A DNA stretch of 64,000 nt from Afipia sp. GAS231 (GCF_900103365.1 NZ_LT629703.1:4822501-4886500), one strand, 5' to 3'; positions 24,985 through 34,209 are shown, counted from the first letter of the stretch. Numbers and translations: made by a program. The notes: a model not told the origin generated them from the sequence alone.

Positions 24985-26396
24985 CCGCTCCCGTTACCCT
25001 GGCCTTCTCAGGCGACCAGCACGAGCACTTGAAGAGTTTCCTGTTCCCCGGCGACGGAAACGAAGCCGTCGCGATCTTGCTTTGCGGCAGCCGCGCGGGC
25101 GACCGCAGCCATCGGCTCGTCGTGCGCGAGATTCACGGCATCCCATACGAGGATTGCTCAGAACGGACCCCGATGCGGGTTACTTGGCCACCGGACTATA
25201 TTGCTCCAATGCTCGACCGCGCTGCCGCCGAAGGGCTGACGGTCGTTAAGGTTCACAGCCATCCCGGCGGCTATGCCGCCTTCTCGATGACGGATGACAA
25301 GGGCGACGAACGGCTGTTGCCGATGATCCGAGGATGGGTCGAGGCGGATGTGCCGCATGGCAGCGCCGTGATGTTGCCGGACGGCCAGATGTTCGGGCGC
25401 GTCTTGAACGCGACCGGCGGATTCGATCCGATCTATTGCATCAGTGTCGCGGGAGACGATCTGCACTTTTGGTACGCGGACGTTGGCAGCATCGAACTGC
25501 CGAACTTCGTCGCCTCGCATGCGCAGGCATTCGACAAGGGCACGATCGAGCGCTTGCGTCGGTTGTCGTTCGCGGTCATCGGCGCGTCGGGGACGGGCAG
25601 CCCAACCATTGAACAACTTATGAGGCTCGGTGCCGCCCTGATTGTCGGTGTCGATGACGATCACATGGAGGAGCGCAACGTCAACCGCATCCTGAACTCG
25701 ACCATGGATGACGTGAAGAACGAGCGCCCGAAGGTTGAAGTTCTTGCCGATGCGGTCGAACGGACCGGCCTCGGCACCCGGTTCATTCCTTTAAAGAAAA
25801 ATCTGTGGGACCCGGAGGTCATCCGCGAAGTCGCTCAATGTGACATCATCTTCGGCTGCATGGACACGGTGGACGGGCGGTATCTTCTCAACGCCATCGC
25901 TTCCTACTATTCGATTCCTTACCTCGATATCGGCGTGCGCCTCGACGCGACCAAGGTTTTCGACGGCGTGGCTCACATCCGTGAAGTTTGCGGCACCGTG
26001 AACTATTTGCGCCCTGGCCGGTCCAGTCTTGTCAGCCGGGGACTGTTTACGATGAGCGACGTCGCCGCTGCCGGTTTGCGCCGGAATGACCCGACTGCTC
26101 ACGACCGGCAGGTGGAGGATGGATATATCAGGGGCGTGGCCGGCCACCGGCCCGCTGTAATCAGCGTCAACATGTTTGCCTCGGCGCTCGCCGTAAACGA
26201 AATGCTTGCGCGCCTGCATCCCTACCGTGAGGAGCCGAACGGCGCGTATGCCGCCGTCACGTTTAGCCTTGCGAGCATGGAACTCATCTACGACCCTGAA
26301 GAGGGAATTTGCGATATGCTGGGCGCGAAGGTTGGCTTCGGCGATACCACGCCACTCCTGGGGCTGATAGAGCTCGCGGAAAGGCGAAAGGCGTGA
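24981..26396 (+). CDS. JAB deubiquitinase-E1 (ThiF) fusion protein
   Basis: A 471-residue fusion of the removing and activating enzymes. The N-terminal JAB/MPN domain (1-170) has the metal set Glu28, His92 and His94 in VKVHSHPGG, and Asp105. The E1/ThiF domain (about 190-430) has the nucleotide loop GASGTGS (201-207), the acidic strand IVGVDDDHMEERNVNR (ERNVNR at 231-236) and FGCMDTVDGRYLLN. It would adenylate the Ubl C-terminal Gly, while the JAB part cuts conjugates or matures the Ubl. Overlaps both neighbours (ATGA and GTGA), so the operon is tightly coupled. Confidence 0.9.
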   Translation: MTAPVTLAFSGDQHEHLKSFLFPGDGNEAVAILLCGSRAGDRSHRLVVREIHGIPYEDCSERTPMRVTWPPDYIAPMLDRAAAEGLTVVKVHSHPGGYAAFSMTDDKGDERLLPMIRGWVEADVPHGSAVMLPDGQMFGRVLNATGGFDPIYCISVAGDDLHFWYADVGSIELPNFVASHAQAFDKGTIERLRRLSFAVIGASGTGSPTIEQLMRLGAALIVGVDDDHMEERNVNRILNSTMDDVKNERPKVEVLADAVERTGLGTRFIPLKKNLWDPEVIREVAQCDIIFGCMDTVDGRYLLNAIASYYSIPYLDIGVRLDATKVFDGVAHIREVCGTVNYLRPGRSSLVSRGLFTMSDVAAAGLRRNDPTAHDRQVEDGYIRGVAGHRPAVISVNMFASALAVNEMLARLHPYREEPNGAYAAVTFSLASMELIYDPEEGICDMLGAKVGFGDTTPLLGLIELAERRKA

Positions 26397-26767
26397 ACAG
26401 GTTTCGTCGCTTTCTGCTGAATACATATGGCCGAGCAGACCGGTTTCTGCGGGGCGCATACGGGCGTATCCATAATTGGATCGTCCCGCCGTATCCGACC
26501 TTGTTCGTGGAAGACACCCTTCCCAAGCAATTGAAGCGCCGAACCCTCTACATCGTCGAGGAGGACGGTTTCCAAGAGCAGGCAGCAATGATCTGCCCCT
26601 GCGGTTGCCGCTCTGTTTTACATATGAATCTTCTCCCTGATGAACGCCCTTGCTGGCGTGTCACACGCCATGACGACGGGACTGCCACTCTCCATCCCTC
26701 GGTCTGGAGGAAGAAGGCATGCGGCTCGCATTTTTGGTTTCGAAATGGCCGCGTCGTATGGTGCTAG
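26393..26767 (+). CDS. DUF6527 family protein
   Basis: A 124-residue protein, GTG start at 26393 overlapping the E1 stop as GTGA. The zinc-ribbon-like block CPCGCRSVLHMNLL starts near residue 66 and is followed by TLHPSVWRKKACGSHFWFRNGRVVW, the pattern of DUF6527. This family is repeatedly found as the last gene of bacterial ubiquitin-like operons. The N-terminal 40 residues are basic and helical. A substrate-adaptor or ligase-like role is possible but not shown. Confidence 0.8.
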   Translation: MNRFRRFLLNTYGRADRFLRGAYGRIHNWIVPPYPTLFVEDTLPKQLKRRTLYIVEEDGFQEQAAMICPCGCRSVLHMNLLPDERPCWRVTRHDDGTATLHPSVWRKKACGSHFWFRNGRVVWC

Positions 26768-27083
26768 TCGAACGATGCAACCCTCAAGGAACGCGTCGCC
26801 GCTGTAAAAGCGAGCGGGACGTCGCGCAGGTCGCATTCGACCGTGCCCTCGCTGAAACGCGCCCCGAGGCGCGGATCACTCAGGAGAAGATCGCTGAATT
26901 CGTCGAGGTGACGGTCGCACGCTGGTTGACGGTCAGCGTGTCGTCGCTCGAGGTCAGTTCAGTCTCGCCCGGATTTTTTTATCCGTTATGCGGAGACAGC
27001 AATGCGCCGAATCGCAAAATTGATCCGGGCAAGAATTTGTCTCATATTCCCAACGGTATCACCTCCGTCGGGACAGGACTGAC
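26768..27083 (+). other. Spacer with no clear gene
   Basis: About 316 bases between the DUF6527 gene and the next plus-strand gene. An open frame crosses it, but its residues show no fold or family pattern. It may hold the promoter of the 27084 gene pair. Confidence 0.4.
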
Positions 27084-27674
27084 ATGCCTGGGGATTTACG
27101 CGACCTGATAATGGCGTCGTTCGACGCGGCTGCTGCCGAGACGTGGAGCAAATTCACACTGGGCGAAGCAGACAAGCTCGCATTGCGTGAGGCTGCGCTT
27201 AAGGTCTTGGGCTTTTTCCCGGGCCGGATGGCAGGCCAGTGCGCGTTGATGAGCGCCGCGTATTCGATTGCGCTTGAAAAGTTCGGCACCCAGCCGGGTT
27301 ACGTCGTGGCCGGTTCGCTCTACATCGGTGACAAGCGCATCTTCGGCGAAGGCAAAGAGTTTGACGGCAAGGCGCTATTCTCGAAGTCGAACCCGGACTG
27401 GAATGGCCACGCGTGGATCGTTTACGGCGATTACCTTGCGGATGTGTCGGTGTTCCGCACTGCTGACGGCGGGAGTCCGCGGTTGCTGTCGAGACACATA
27501 GCCAAGGAATACGGTCGGGGACGTGGGTTCTGCGCGTGGCCTACGACCGGAACGGACCCGAACGGTCTGCGATACGTGCCCCAATATGTGCTGATGCAAG
27601 ATCAGGTTGACGCGCTGATGCGTGGCGCGCTCGCCATGATCGACGAGATGAACGTCAAGCGAGGTAGTAGATGA
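27084..27674 (+). CDS. Transglutaminase/papain-fold-like protein with C-H-D triad
   Basis: A 196-residue protein with the spacing of a papain- or transglutaminase-fold enzyme: Cys53 in RMAGQCALMSAAYSIAL, His109 in WNGHAWIVYGD, and Asp120 in YLADVSVF. The Gly-Gln-Cys start of a helix and the His-Ala-Trp strand are typical of that fold. It directly follows the ubiquitin-like operon on the same strand, so it may be a peptidase or transferase acting on the Ubl or its targets. It overlaps the next gene by ATGA. A later in-frame ATG at 27111 is an alternative start. Confidence 0.6.
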   Translation: MPGDLRDLIMASFDAAAAETWSKFTLGEADKLALREAALKVLGFFPGRMAGQCALMSAAYSIALEKFGTQPGYVVAGSLYIGDKRIFGEGKEFDGKALFSKSNPDWNGHAWIVYGDYLADVSVFRTADGGSPRLLSRHIAKEYGRGRGFCAWPTTGTDPNGLRYVPQYVLMQDQVDALMRGALAMIDEMNVKRGSR

Positions 27675-28066
27675 GTGATGATGCGAACCTCTTCGTCTTC
27701 TATCGGACCGATGATCTCGTGGCGGCCAAAAATGCGGCGTACCTCGTGGAGGGCGGAAAGCCGGTAGAGTTACAACAAGGTTGGAGTTTTAGGGTCGATC
27801 CACCGCACACGACCGGCATGCAACGCCACGTGCATGTCATGCTGAGAACCAACGACGTTTCGATCATAAACCGCGATGGCACTCAGAGCCACGGGACTAC
27901 GCGGGACAAGGTACCGAACTGGGTTATCAACAAGATCAAGGCAAAGGGTCTCGTAGAGAGCACCTATATCATCGAAGCCAATACTCTTCCGCCTGTCCTG
28001 GTGCCGGCATTCACAATCGGCACAGCCGAGGCACACTGGCACCTGTCGCTCACTGCCAGACGGTGA
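27671..28066 (+). CDS. Small His-rich protein coupled to the C-H-D protein
   Basis: A 131-residue protein of no family I can name. The most conserved-looking part is MQRHVHVMLRTN, then NRDGTQSHGTTRDKVPNW, which places HxH and a third His within 30 residues, as in some metal sites. A terminal HWHL adds another pair. The start overlaps the upstream stop (ATGA), so the two products are made together, as in enzyme/immunity or toxin/antidote pairs. Confidence 0.6.
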   Translation: MSDDANLFVFYRTDDLVAAKNAAYLVEGGKPVELQQGWSFRVDPPHTTGMQRHVHVMLRTNDVSIINRDGTQSHGTTRDKVPNWVINKIKAKGLVESTYIIEANTLPPVLVPAFTIGTAEAHWHLSLTARR

Positions 28067-28128
28067 ATTCGTCTATCCCCGAGCGCCTTGAGACAGGCAT
28101 TCTCTATGTGTCGATGGAATCCGCGACA

Positions 28129-29001
28129 TCACGTTCCCGTCAGCTCGATTGTGTAGCGGTCGGCCGAGCGGGTCGCCCGGCGGATCGGGACGCGCGGGTA
28201 CTGCGACGCCAGCAACACTTCGAGCTGCTTCCGGTAGTCGTAGTCCATACGCTCGCCCATGATGATTCCGCGGAGAGCTTCTACCGGGATTTCAAGCTGT
28301 ACGGGTTCAGCACCGCCGTCGGTCGCCTGAAGCAGAAGACGCTGCTCGCCCTCGTATCGCCATTCAACCGGTTTCGTCGCAAAGACCCTGCGCCAGATCG
28401 CAGTCATGTTGGCGTGGGCCTGAAGCGAAGCTTCTTCATAGCTGTCGCGTTCGGGCGCAGATATTGCGCCGCCAGCACCTCGATCATGATCGTAAACGCA
28501 CATGCCGTGAAAATCCCACTGATCCTCGGCGACGGCGTACACGAAGCTGTCGGCGTGTTGCGGAGCCTCTACGTATTCTACCGGCGTGAGGAAAACCCGC
28601 TCGTCGGCTTTCTGTACAAGCGCATCATCGAACTCGGCACAGAATCCGCGCATGCCGTCGGCATAGTGCGACCACATGAGGAGATTGTCGGGCGCCGACG
28701 CGAAACAGGCAATGCGGACATGATCCATCAGGGTTTGAAAGTCCGGTGCCGCATCGACGAGAGATTCGAAATATGCGCGACAGTCTTCTTCGTCGTGCGG
28801 CTCGCCGTCGGGGAAACCCCACTCTGCTACGGCTGCCCTGAACCGGTTAGGCTCGGCATTCCGATCGGGAATGCCCGAACTGATGTTGCACCAAAACTCG
28901 AACGGGTCGTTGAAGTCGGTGTAGTGGCGGCAATAGAAGGAATGACGCCGAAGGTTTTCGAGCGAGTACCGGTTTGGCGGATAATACTTGTAAAGGGTCA
29001 C
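28129..29001 (-). CDS. DUF2971 domain protein
   Basis: A 290-residue protein of the DUF2971 family, identified by the opening LYKYYPPNRYSLENLRRHSFYCRHYTDFNDPFEF and by CFASAPDNLLMWSHYADGMRGFCAEFD in the middle. Members occur widely in defence islands; no biochemistry is established. The GTG start at 29001 overlaps the EcoRII-like stop as GTGA. It is therefore the fourth gene of the restriction-modification operon and is made with the nuclease. Confidence 0.82.
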   Translation of the reverse strand: MTLYKYYPPNRYSLENLRRHSFYCRHYTDFNDPFEFWCNISSGIPDRNAEPNRFRAAVAEWGFPDGEPHDEEDCRAYFESLVDAAPDFQTLMDHVRIACFASAPDNLLMWSHYADGMRGFCAEFDDALVQKADERVFLTPVEYVEAPQHADSFVYAVAEDQWDFHGMCVYDHDRGAGGAISAPERDSYEEASLQAHANMTAIWRRVFATKPVEWRYEGEQRLLLQATDGGAEPVQLEIPVEALRGIIMGERMDYDYRKQLEVLLASQYPRVPIRRATRSADRYTIELTGT

Positions 29002-30236
29002 GGCTGGAGGTTCAGAAGACGAAGATCGGCAAGGAAGCTTTCGAAGGTCAAGAGGTGCGGCTTGACCTCTTTCGGATAGGAGTCCTGCACGTCCTTTGGC
29101 ACGATGAGCTGGACGCCGGCCTCCTGCATCTCACGGAATTGCGCTTCGGAAACGCCTTCCTGAAGCGTGATCAGATGTTTCAGCCTGATGCGGTCGGCTT
29201 CATTGATGATCTGCCTCCAGCGGTCCTTGCAGGTCGTCTTCGCCGCAAGCATGCGCAGGTTTGCGTCAGGAAATGACTTGTCATCGTAAGCGGCCTTCGA
29301 GGGAAACAGAAAGTCCGGTCGCTTGCTCACTTCGATGACTGGCTTGTGCGTAAAATGCTCGCCCGCTTTCAGGCCTTCCTCAAGAAAAATCTCGCGCACA
29401 TGAAATTCCAGCGAGTTGCCTGACCGTGACTTGCGGCTCTGCAGGATCGACTGCGCGAGGCCGAGAAACGGTTCGATAGCGTTGAAGCCCTGCTGGATGC
29501 GCGGCAGAAAGAAAGCTTCCTCAATGCTGCGGAAGACTTCGTATTCGCAATCGCGGCGCCGCATCAGGCGGACGTCTATGCTGATTTCCTTCAAGGGACG
29601 AAGTTCGATGGCCTTGCGGATGACATCTTCGCCTTTTGGAAATTTCACCAGCCAAGAGGGCGGTATCTCTTTGGCCTGAAGCCAGCAGCTTGCGCGGGTT
29701 TCCGGCGTGGCCTCGTCAAACAGATCGCCCGGCGGCAGGCTCCCGGGTTCCCAGATGCGGAATTCCTTCGGCTCAACCGGACCAAGACGGTCTTCAAAGA
29801 CATCTTCTTCAACCTCGTCGCGGCAAACCCACGTGTGGCATTCCGTGGCGGCGCCTTCGTCGTCAAGCACGAAGGCGAACACGGCAAGCGCGCCTGTACT
29901 TTCAGGATCGAGAAGCGCGGACTGCCCACCCCCGAAGCCAGTCAGCCGGCATTCGTTACGCGTGCCGCCCCGCATCTTGTTGTTGTACCAGACCGCGCGA
30001 ACCGTTCGGTGGTCGGAATGCGAGTCGATATAGAGTTCGAAACGTTGGTCCGGATTCTCCTCCTCAGGTTTGCGGACCGAGGGAAACATCCGGAAGAGAA
30101 AATCTTTCGGAATATAGGGGCCCGCCTGATGTGAATGCGTTGCAAGCGTGTCATTGCCGGAAAGTCGCTTGGCGTACCAGACGTATCCCGGCTTTCCGAA
30201 GTCTGCGATCCAGTCGGTAACGTCTGCAACGGCCAT
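28998..30236 (-). CDS. EcoRII-like type II restriction endonuclease
   Basis: A 412-residue restriction enzyme. The C-terminal half (about 240-412) is the EcoRII catalytic domain: RSGNSLEFHVREIFLEEG, then the PD-(D/E)xK core KRPDFLFPS and MLAAKTTCKDRWRQII with the Lys pair, followed by EADRIRLKHLITLQEGVS. The N-terminal part is the expected DNA-binding effector domain of type IIE enzymes, which must bind more than one site. EcoRII cuts at CCWGG; specificity here is inferred only from the family. Starts one base inside the vsr stop (TGATG). Confidence 0.88.
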   Translation of the reverse strand: MAVADVTDWIADFGKPGYVWYAKRLSGNDTLATHSHQAGPYIPKDFLFRMFPSVRKPEEENPDQRFELYIDSHSDHRTVRAVWYNNKMRGGTRNECRLTGFGGGQSALLDPESTGALAVFAFVLDDEGAATECHTWVCRDEVEEDVFEDRLGPVEPKEFRIWEPGSLPPGDLFDEATPETRASCWLQAKEIPPSWLVKFPKGEDVIRKAIELRPLKEISIDVRLMRRRDCEYEVFRSIEEAFFLPRIQQGFNAIEPFLGLAQSILQSRKSRSGNSLEFHVREIFLEEGLKAGEHFTHKPVIEVSKRPDFLFPSKAAYDDKSFPDANLRMLAAKTTCKDRWRQIINEADRIRLKHLITLQEGVSEAQFREMQEAGVQLIVPKDVQDSYPKEVKPHLLTFESFLADLRLLNLQP

Positions 30237-30688
30237 CAGGCGCCCCTGATTTCGCCGGTTCGCCGGCGGGAACGGAGCCAATTTGCTGCACGGGCTGCAA
30301 CCTTCAGCGGTGCATCAGGCCCTGCGCCGCGAATTGCGCACTCCCAGACGGTGAGATGACGCCATCCCTCTTCTTCAAGCTTTGCCATGACGATTTCGTC
30401 GCGCGCACGGTTACGATCGATCTTCGCTTTCCAGAAATCGGTTCGTGTCTGCGGCAAACGGAAGAAGCGGCAGTCATGGCCGTGCCAGAAACAGCCATGC
30501 ACGAATACGGCGGCGTTGAGTGCGGGAAATGCCATGTCCGGTTTGCCGGGAATAGTTTTAGCGTGCAGCGTGTAACGAAATCCGGCCCGGTGCAACGCCT
30601 TTCGCAAAACGAGTTCGGGACGCGTGTTTTTGCTGCGTATGCCGGACATCATCCGGCTTCGCGTGGCGGCGTCTACGATGTCAGGCAC
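30236..30688 (-). CDS. vsr: Vsr very short patch repair endonuclease
   Basis: A 150-residue T-G mismatch nicking enzyme that repairs deaminated 5-methylcytosine. Signature segments are RSRMMSGIRSKNTRPELVLRKALH at the N-terminus and IPGKPDMAFP, then VFVHGCFWHGHDC with the zinc and catalytic ligands. It partners a Dcm-type methylase that creates 5mC, here encoded immediately upstream with an 8-base overlap. The neighbouring EcoRII-like enzyme shows that Vsr sits inside a full restriction-modification unit. Confidence 0.93.
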   Translation of the reverse strand: MPDIVDAATRSRMMSGIRSKNTRPELVLRKALHRAGFRYTLHAKTIPGKPDMAFPALNAAVFVHGCFWHGHDCRFFRLPQTRTDFWKAKIDRNRARDEIVMAKLEEEGWRHLTVWECAIRGAGPDAPLKVAARAANWLRSRRRTGEIRGA

Positions 30689-31928
30689 GCTTCCCGGCCC
30701 TTGCAGGCTTCTCCGCCTCGATAGCCGCGAGGATGTGCGGCTCCATGTGGCGGGCGACGGCTTCAGCGACCGGCACCACGACGGCGTTACCGAACTGCTT
30801 GTAGGCTTGGGTATCGGAGACGACGATCTTGAAGTCCGCCTTGCCGGGTTTCTCGAAGCCCATCAGGCGCGCGCATTCGCGCGGGGTCAACCGGCGCGGA
30901 TTGGAGCCTTTCTGCCGGATCAGAATTTCAGAGCCGTCCTTATAATAACGGGCCGAGAGAGTACGGGCGACGTTGTCCGGTCCGAACAGCCCATAGCCAA
31001 AACCGTTACCCGCGGCCTGATGCTTTTCGGCATACGCCTTGAGATAGCGCCAAAGGTGATCGGTCAGGGTGTATTTGTCACTCACGTAGGCCTGACGGCC
31101 CGACGTGAAATGCCTGTCAGGCTTTTCGGAGCCATTTTCCGGATGGAGGATCGTGGAGAGCTTCGGTCCCTTCAACGCGTCCTTCACCTCCATTTCCTTG
31201 AAGGAGAAGTCGGCTTCGTCGCGGAAGCCTGCAATGAATATGCGTTCACGGTGTTGTGGCACCCAGGATTTCGCGTCAAGGACGCGCTTGTCGATGTGAT
31301 AGCCCAGCTCGTTGGTCAGCACGTCGCAGATGACGCGAAAGGTGGTGCCTTTGTCGTGATTGACGAGGTTCTTTACGTTTTCGAGAAGAAACGCCTTGGG
31401 CTTCAGATCACGGATGATGCGCGCAAGTTCGAAGAACAGTGTCCCCTGCGCCTCGCAGGCAAATCCGTGCGGACGGTTGAGCGCATTCTTTTTGGAAACG
31501 CCTGCGATCGAGAATGGCTGGCAGGGAAAACCGGCGAGCAGAACGTCGTGCTGCGGGATCATCGTGGTCGGCAGGGTGCGAATGTCACCGTGAATCTTGT
31601 GCCGGTCACGCGGATAGTTGGCGCGATAGGTGCGCTGGCTGTATGCGTCCCATTCACAAGTGAATACGCAGCGTCCCCCGATTGCATCGAAGCCGCGTCG
31701 AAGCCCCCCGATGCCTGCAAAGAGATCGATGAACGTGAAGGGGGCCTCATCTTCCTCGTCTTCAAAAAGGGAGGGCACCATCATCCGTAAACGATCGAGG
31801 ACAAGCTTCTTGGCGCGAACCTCGCCGTTGTCGAGTCGGTAAATTTCGCGTTCCGAGCATCCTATCTCGATGGCCGCTTCGGGAATGGTCAGGCCCGCCT
31901 GAAGGCGGAGGTCAAGAAACTGTGTCAC
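30681..31928 (-). CDS. DNA (cytosine-5) methyltransferase
   Basis: A C5 methylase of about 415 residues. Motifs in order: I FIDLFAGIGGLRRGF, IV GFPCQPFSIAG (catalytic Cys), VI FLLENVKNL, VIII QHRERIFIAGF, IX RRLTPRECARLMGF and X KQFGNAVVVPV. The first 50 residues look like an XRE helix-turn-helix (LTIPEAAIEIGCSEREIYRLDNGEV), which could let it repress its own operon. I take the GTG at 31928; the longer ATG frame from 32003 adds residues with no family pattern. Protects DNA from the EcoRII-like enzyme, and could also serve the DISARM-like operon opposite. Confidence 0.9.
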   Translation of the reverse strand: MTQFLDLRLQAGLTIPEAAIEIGCSEREIYRLDNGEVRAKKLVLDRLRMMVPSLFEDEEDEAPFTFIDLFAGIGGLRRGFDAIGGRCVFTCEWDAYSQRTYRANYPRDRHKIHGDIRTLPTTMIPQHDVLLAGFPCQPFSIAGVSKKNALNRPHGFACEAQGTLFFELARIIRDLKPKAFLLENVKNLVNHDKGTTFRVICDVLTNELGYHIDKRVLDAKSWVPQHRERIFIAGFRDEADFSFKEMEVKDALKGPKLSTILHPENGSEKPDRHFTSGRQAYVSDKYTLTDHLWRYLKAYAEKHQAAGNGFGYGLFGPDNVARTLSARYYKDGSEILIRQKGSNPRRLTPRECARLMGFEKPGKADFKIVVSDTQAYKQFGNAVVVPVAEAVARHMEPHILAAIEAEKPARAGKRA

Positions 31929-31976
31929 GGATGCCCCTGGGAAGAATCCTGACAAAATGTCAGATTCGGCCACAAA

Positions 31977-31991
31977 GAACAAGAAGAGAAC
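31977..31991. promoter_or_regulatory. LexA-box match in divergent promoter
   Basis: GAACAAGAAGAGAAC fits GAAC-N7-GAAC, the reverse complement of the alphaproteobacterial LexA site GTTC-N7-GTTC. It lies 49 bases before the methylase GTG and 179 bases before the UvrD-like start, in the 240-base gap shared by both operons. Confidence 0.5.
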
Positions 31992-32169
31992 ATACGGTTT
32001 CATGCGATTCCCACAGGAATGTAGCGCATGGTTACCTGGAAGTTACGGCCGATGCCTCGCCCGGCACTTCAATCTGGGCAATACAACTTTGGGCAGGCGG
32101 CCCAATGCGGCGATTGCCAAGCGCATTTCGATTGGTGTTATCTGTGGAGCTTTTCAGGAACCTATTGCG

Positions 32170-34209
32170 ATGGAAACGGGATTCTCCGGCGAGATCGAAG
32201 TGCGGGTGCTGCGCCGTGGCCGTGAAGTCGCGCGCATCCTCCGCCCCCTCCGTACAACCCCGCACGGCCCGGTTGTGAAGTACAAGCGTCAGCTTTGGCG
32301 GGTGAACGGCTCAAGCATCAACCTTGACGACCAGTCTCTGGAAGAAGCGGTTACCGCAGCCGGTCCGATGGCGGCAGTTCCACCGGAACCGCCGCCGGAA
32401 GACGATCGGCTTCAGGAAGGAGTGGCTTGGGCGCCGGTTGACCGTCGCCTGCTGGTCGATGCCGGGCCGGGCACCGGTAAAACGTATGTTGCGTGCCAGC
32501 GCGTGGCGCATCTGATCCGGGAGGGCATCGCACCCGGCCGCATCTGGATTGTCAGCTTCACGCGTACCGCCGTTCACGAAATCCGTAACCGCCTTTCGGG
32601 ATCGCTCGACGAACCTTCGGATGCCATCGCCGTCCGTATCGCAACACTCGATTCTCACGCGTGGGCCATGCAGTCGGGATTTTCCAGCGAGGCGGCTCTC
32701 ACGGGATCGTTCAATGACAACATCGAAGCGACCACAGCACAGATCCGCAGCAACGATGAGGTGCAGGACTATCTGATGCAGCGTGTTGCGCACCTCGTCG
32801 TCGATGAGGCGCAGGACATCGTCGGAACGCGCGCCGAACTGGTCGAAGCGATGATTGACGCGCTTTCACCGGACTGCGGTGTTACGGTCTTCGCCGACAG
32901 GGCACAAGCGATTTATGGCTTCACCGAAGAAAGCGCCGTCACGGGTAATGAGGGCGATTCTTCCCTTCTGGCCCGGCTCGAAGAAAAGGGTTTTGAACCA
33001 GCAGAACTGTCGCGTGTTCACCGCACGAGCGAGCCGGGCCTGCTGAAAATCTTCACTGAAGTCCGGCGAAAAGTTCTCGGCGAAAAGGGATCAGCACTGA
33101 CGCGGCGCCCGGCACTACGGAGTGAGATTGAGCGGCTCGCCGGAAACGATCTCGGTGCCGCACGGGAAATCCGTCTGGCAGGTCTCTCGGCGGATACGCT
33201 TGTGCTTCTGAGACGCAGGAGCGATGTGCTGATGGTGTCTGGCCTGTCGTCAGAAATACCGCATCGCCTGCGCATGTCGGGGTTGCCGCCCCGCGTTCAC
33301 CCGTGGATCGGCGAGGTACTCTGGAATTTTACCGGACGCAGGATTACGCGCGCCGAATTCGATGAGCGGTGGCTGCGGCAGGTTCCGGAAGCGAAGGGAC
33401 CGGACGCGAGTGGTGCGGCATGGAATCTCCTGCTCGAAACCGCGGGCGACAGCGAAACTGTCGTCGATGTGCACCGGCTGCGAACCATCCTCGCGCGGTC
33501 AAACCCGCCATCGCTCTTCACGTCGAGAGAATTCGGCGATGCAGGCCCAATTCTGGGAACGATCCATGCGAGCAAGGGACGCGAAGCGGATGACGTTCAT
33601 CTCTATCTGCCGCCTGACGATCAGGACGAGGAGTCCGATCTCGATGAAGAAATCCGTGTGATGTTCGTGGGAGCAACCCGCGCAAAAAATCGTCTCTTCG
33701 TTGGCCGCTCATCATCCCGCGGTGCCGGCAACCTGAATGGCCGGGTCTGGCGGAAGATGCCGCAGAACGGGCTTCAGTTCGAGATCGGGCGGGCTGGTGA
33801 TCTTGATGCTCCGTGTCTCGTCGGCCGCGCGGTTTTTGCGACGGACAGCGAAGCGCTGGCAGCCCAGGCGCGGTTGCGGAAGACGCCCGTGATGACCAAA
33901 ATGTACGCGCATGCTGTGCGCGAGCTGGACTACCGCTACGCGCTTCGCACCGGTGACGACCAGGAGCGTGTCTGCTTTCTGAGCCGGCAGTTGAAAGACG
34001 ACCTCTATAGCGTGACGAAAACGTGTGGCCATCGCGTGCAGCCGGGTTATCTTGCCTACGTGCGTTCGATCGGCGTTCGCACACTGGCGGTCCAACCGGA
34101 AGACCCTGCGCTGGAGCGGCTTCATGAGCCGTGGCGCTCGAGCGGCATCATGCTTGCGCCGATGCTGGCTGGTTTTGGCACGACCAAATTCAAGGGGGCG
34201 ACAGGTTGA
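32170..34209 (+). CDS. UvrD/Rep-like superfamily 1 helicase
   Basis: A 679-residue SF1 helicase. Walker A is DAGPGTGKTYVA at about 98-109; motif II is HLVVDEAQDIVG, and the C-terminal motif VMFVGATRAKNRLFVG includes the motif VI Arg. The first 80 residues are unlike housekeeping UvrD (small strands, then a Pro-rich linker) and may bind a partner. First gene of a four-gene operon whose stop overlaps the DrmA-like start (TTGA). The ATG at 32170 follows AGGA; an upstream ATG at 31957 would lie inside the promoter with the LexA-like box. Confidence 0.88.
   Translation: METGFSGEIEVRVLRRGREVARILRPLRTTPHGPVVKYKRQLWRVNGSSINLDDQSLEEAVTAAGPMAAVPPEPPPEDDRLQEGVAWAPVDRRLLVDAGPGTGKTYVACQRVAHLIREGIAPGRIWIVSFTRTAVHEIRNRLSGSLDEPSDAIAVRIATLDSHAWAMQSGFSSEAALTGSFNDNIEATTAQIRSNDEVQDYLMQRVAHLVVDEAQDIVGTRAELVEAMIDALSPDCGVTVFADRAQAIYGFTEESAVTGNEGDSSLLARLEEKGFEPAELSRVHRTSEPGLLKIFTEVRRKVLGEKGSALTRRPALRSEIERLAGNDLGAAREIRLAGLSADTLVLLRRRSDVLMVSGLSSEIPHRLRMSGLPPRVHPWIGEVLWNFTGRRITRAEFDERWLRQVPEAKGPDASGAAWNLLLETAGDSETVVDVHRLRTILARSNPPSLFTSREFGDAGPILGTIHASKGREADDVHLYLPPDDQDEESDLDEEIRVMFVGATRAKNRLFVGRSSSRGAGNLNGRVWRKMPQNGLQFEIGRAGDLDAPCLVGRAVFATDSEALAAQARLRKTPVMTKMYAHAVRELDYRYALRTGDDQERVCFLSRQLKDDLYSVTKTCGHRVQPGYLAYVRSIGVRTLAVQPEDPALERLHEPWRSSGIMLAPMLAGFGTTKFKGATG

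Noticed and set aside
26719..27108. Plus-strand frame across the spacer after DUF6527 as an extra island gene
   Set aside because: It begins inside the DUF6527 gene in another frame and shows no domain pattern or plausible start.
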